From positions 1 to 5,554 of the forward strand of contig JAIXVO010000758.1 of the NCBI GenBank assembly GCA_027482985.1: a DNA stretch of 5,554 bases, read 5' to 3'. The notes under the pieces are model-generated. The model did no database searches and had not been told where the DNA came from. It saw only the letters and a program-made list of their open reading frames with translations. This DNA is from Cyanobacteriota bacterium. Its GTDB lineage: Bacteria; Cyanobacteriota; Cyanobacteriia; Leptolyngbyales; Leptolyngbyaceae. Positions 5,498 through 5,554 of this stretch are shown here, piece by piece; the first letter of the stretch is position 1, and each line of letters begins with the position of its first letter. Both the position numbers and the translations under genes were made by a program.

Positions 5498-5554
5498 GTG
5501 GGCTTCGGCTCCGCTCAACCCACAGCCAACCGAGGGTTGAGCGAAGTCGAAACA
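5498..5554. repeat. Dispersed inverted repeat of the GGTTGAGCGAAGTCGAAAC type, cut by window edge
   Basis: CGCTCAACCC (5512-5521) pairs perfectly with GGGTTGAGCG (5534-5543) around a 12-nt loop. Extending outward, 17 of 20 positions remain complementary (5502-5521 with 5534-5553). An alternative shorter hairpin, GTGGG (5498-5502) with CCCAC (5519-5523), shares the left arm. The sequence is characteristic of short, high-copy cyanobacterial intergenic repeats and may continue past the window. Confidence 0.6.

Overview
This 5.55 kb window looks like an ordinary chromosomal segment of a cyanobacterium, probably a filamentous or other non-picocyanobacterial lineage. The evidence is nine exact copies of the HIP1 palindrome GCGATCGC, a Uma2 (DUF820) protein with a coiled-coil tail, a B12-binding radical SAM protein, an SH3b secreted protein and short dispersed hairpins of the GTTGGG...CCCAAC and GGTTGAGCGAAGTCGAAAC type. 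No tRNA, rRNA, CRISPR array, transposase or phage structural gene is visible.

Layout. Positions 2-1006 (+) hold the C-terminal part of a B12-binding radical SAM protein whose cobalamin domain and Fe-S cysteines lie upstream of the window. A hairpin at 1025-1052 separates it from a convergent C39-type cysteine peptidase-like gene (1080-1853, -). That gene is divergent from a Uma2-family PD-(D/E)XK nuclease-like gene (2016-3035, +). The 162-bp space between the two starts carries a perfect 10-bp inverted repeat (1887-1896 / 1918-1927) that could be a shared operator. Next is a secreted protein (3191-3958, +) with a Pro/Thr/Ser-rich linker, an SH3b domain and a C-terminal beta-rich domain. It converges, with a 12-nt gap, on a two-gene minus-strand unit: a DoxX-family membrane protein (5326-4889) followed after 6 nt by a UvsE-type UV-damage endonuclease (4882-3971). 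The right edge (5327-5554) is non-coding and holds two dispersed-repeat hairpins and a short palindrome.

How the genes relate. The only convincing operon is doxX-like/uvsE. The other genes appear to be single transcription units with unrelated roles: cofactor-dependent methylation or rearrangement, peptidase-like, nuclease-like, and envelope. I see no assembled multi-gene system such as a defence island or biosynthetic cluster. The points most worth a second look are the operator-like inverted repeat at 1887-1927, the apparently divergent UvsE active-site positions, the large insertion and 21-bp repeats in the Uma2 gene, and the SH3b plus lysozyme-inhibitor-like secreted architecture.
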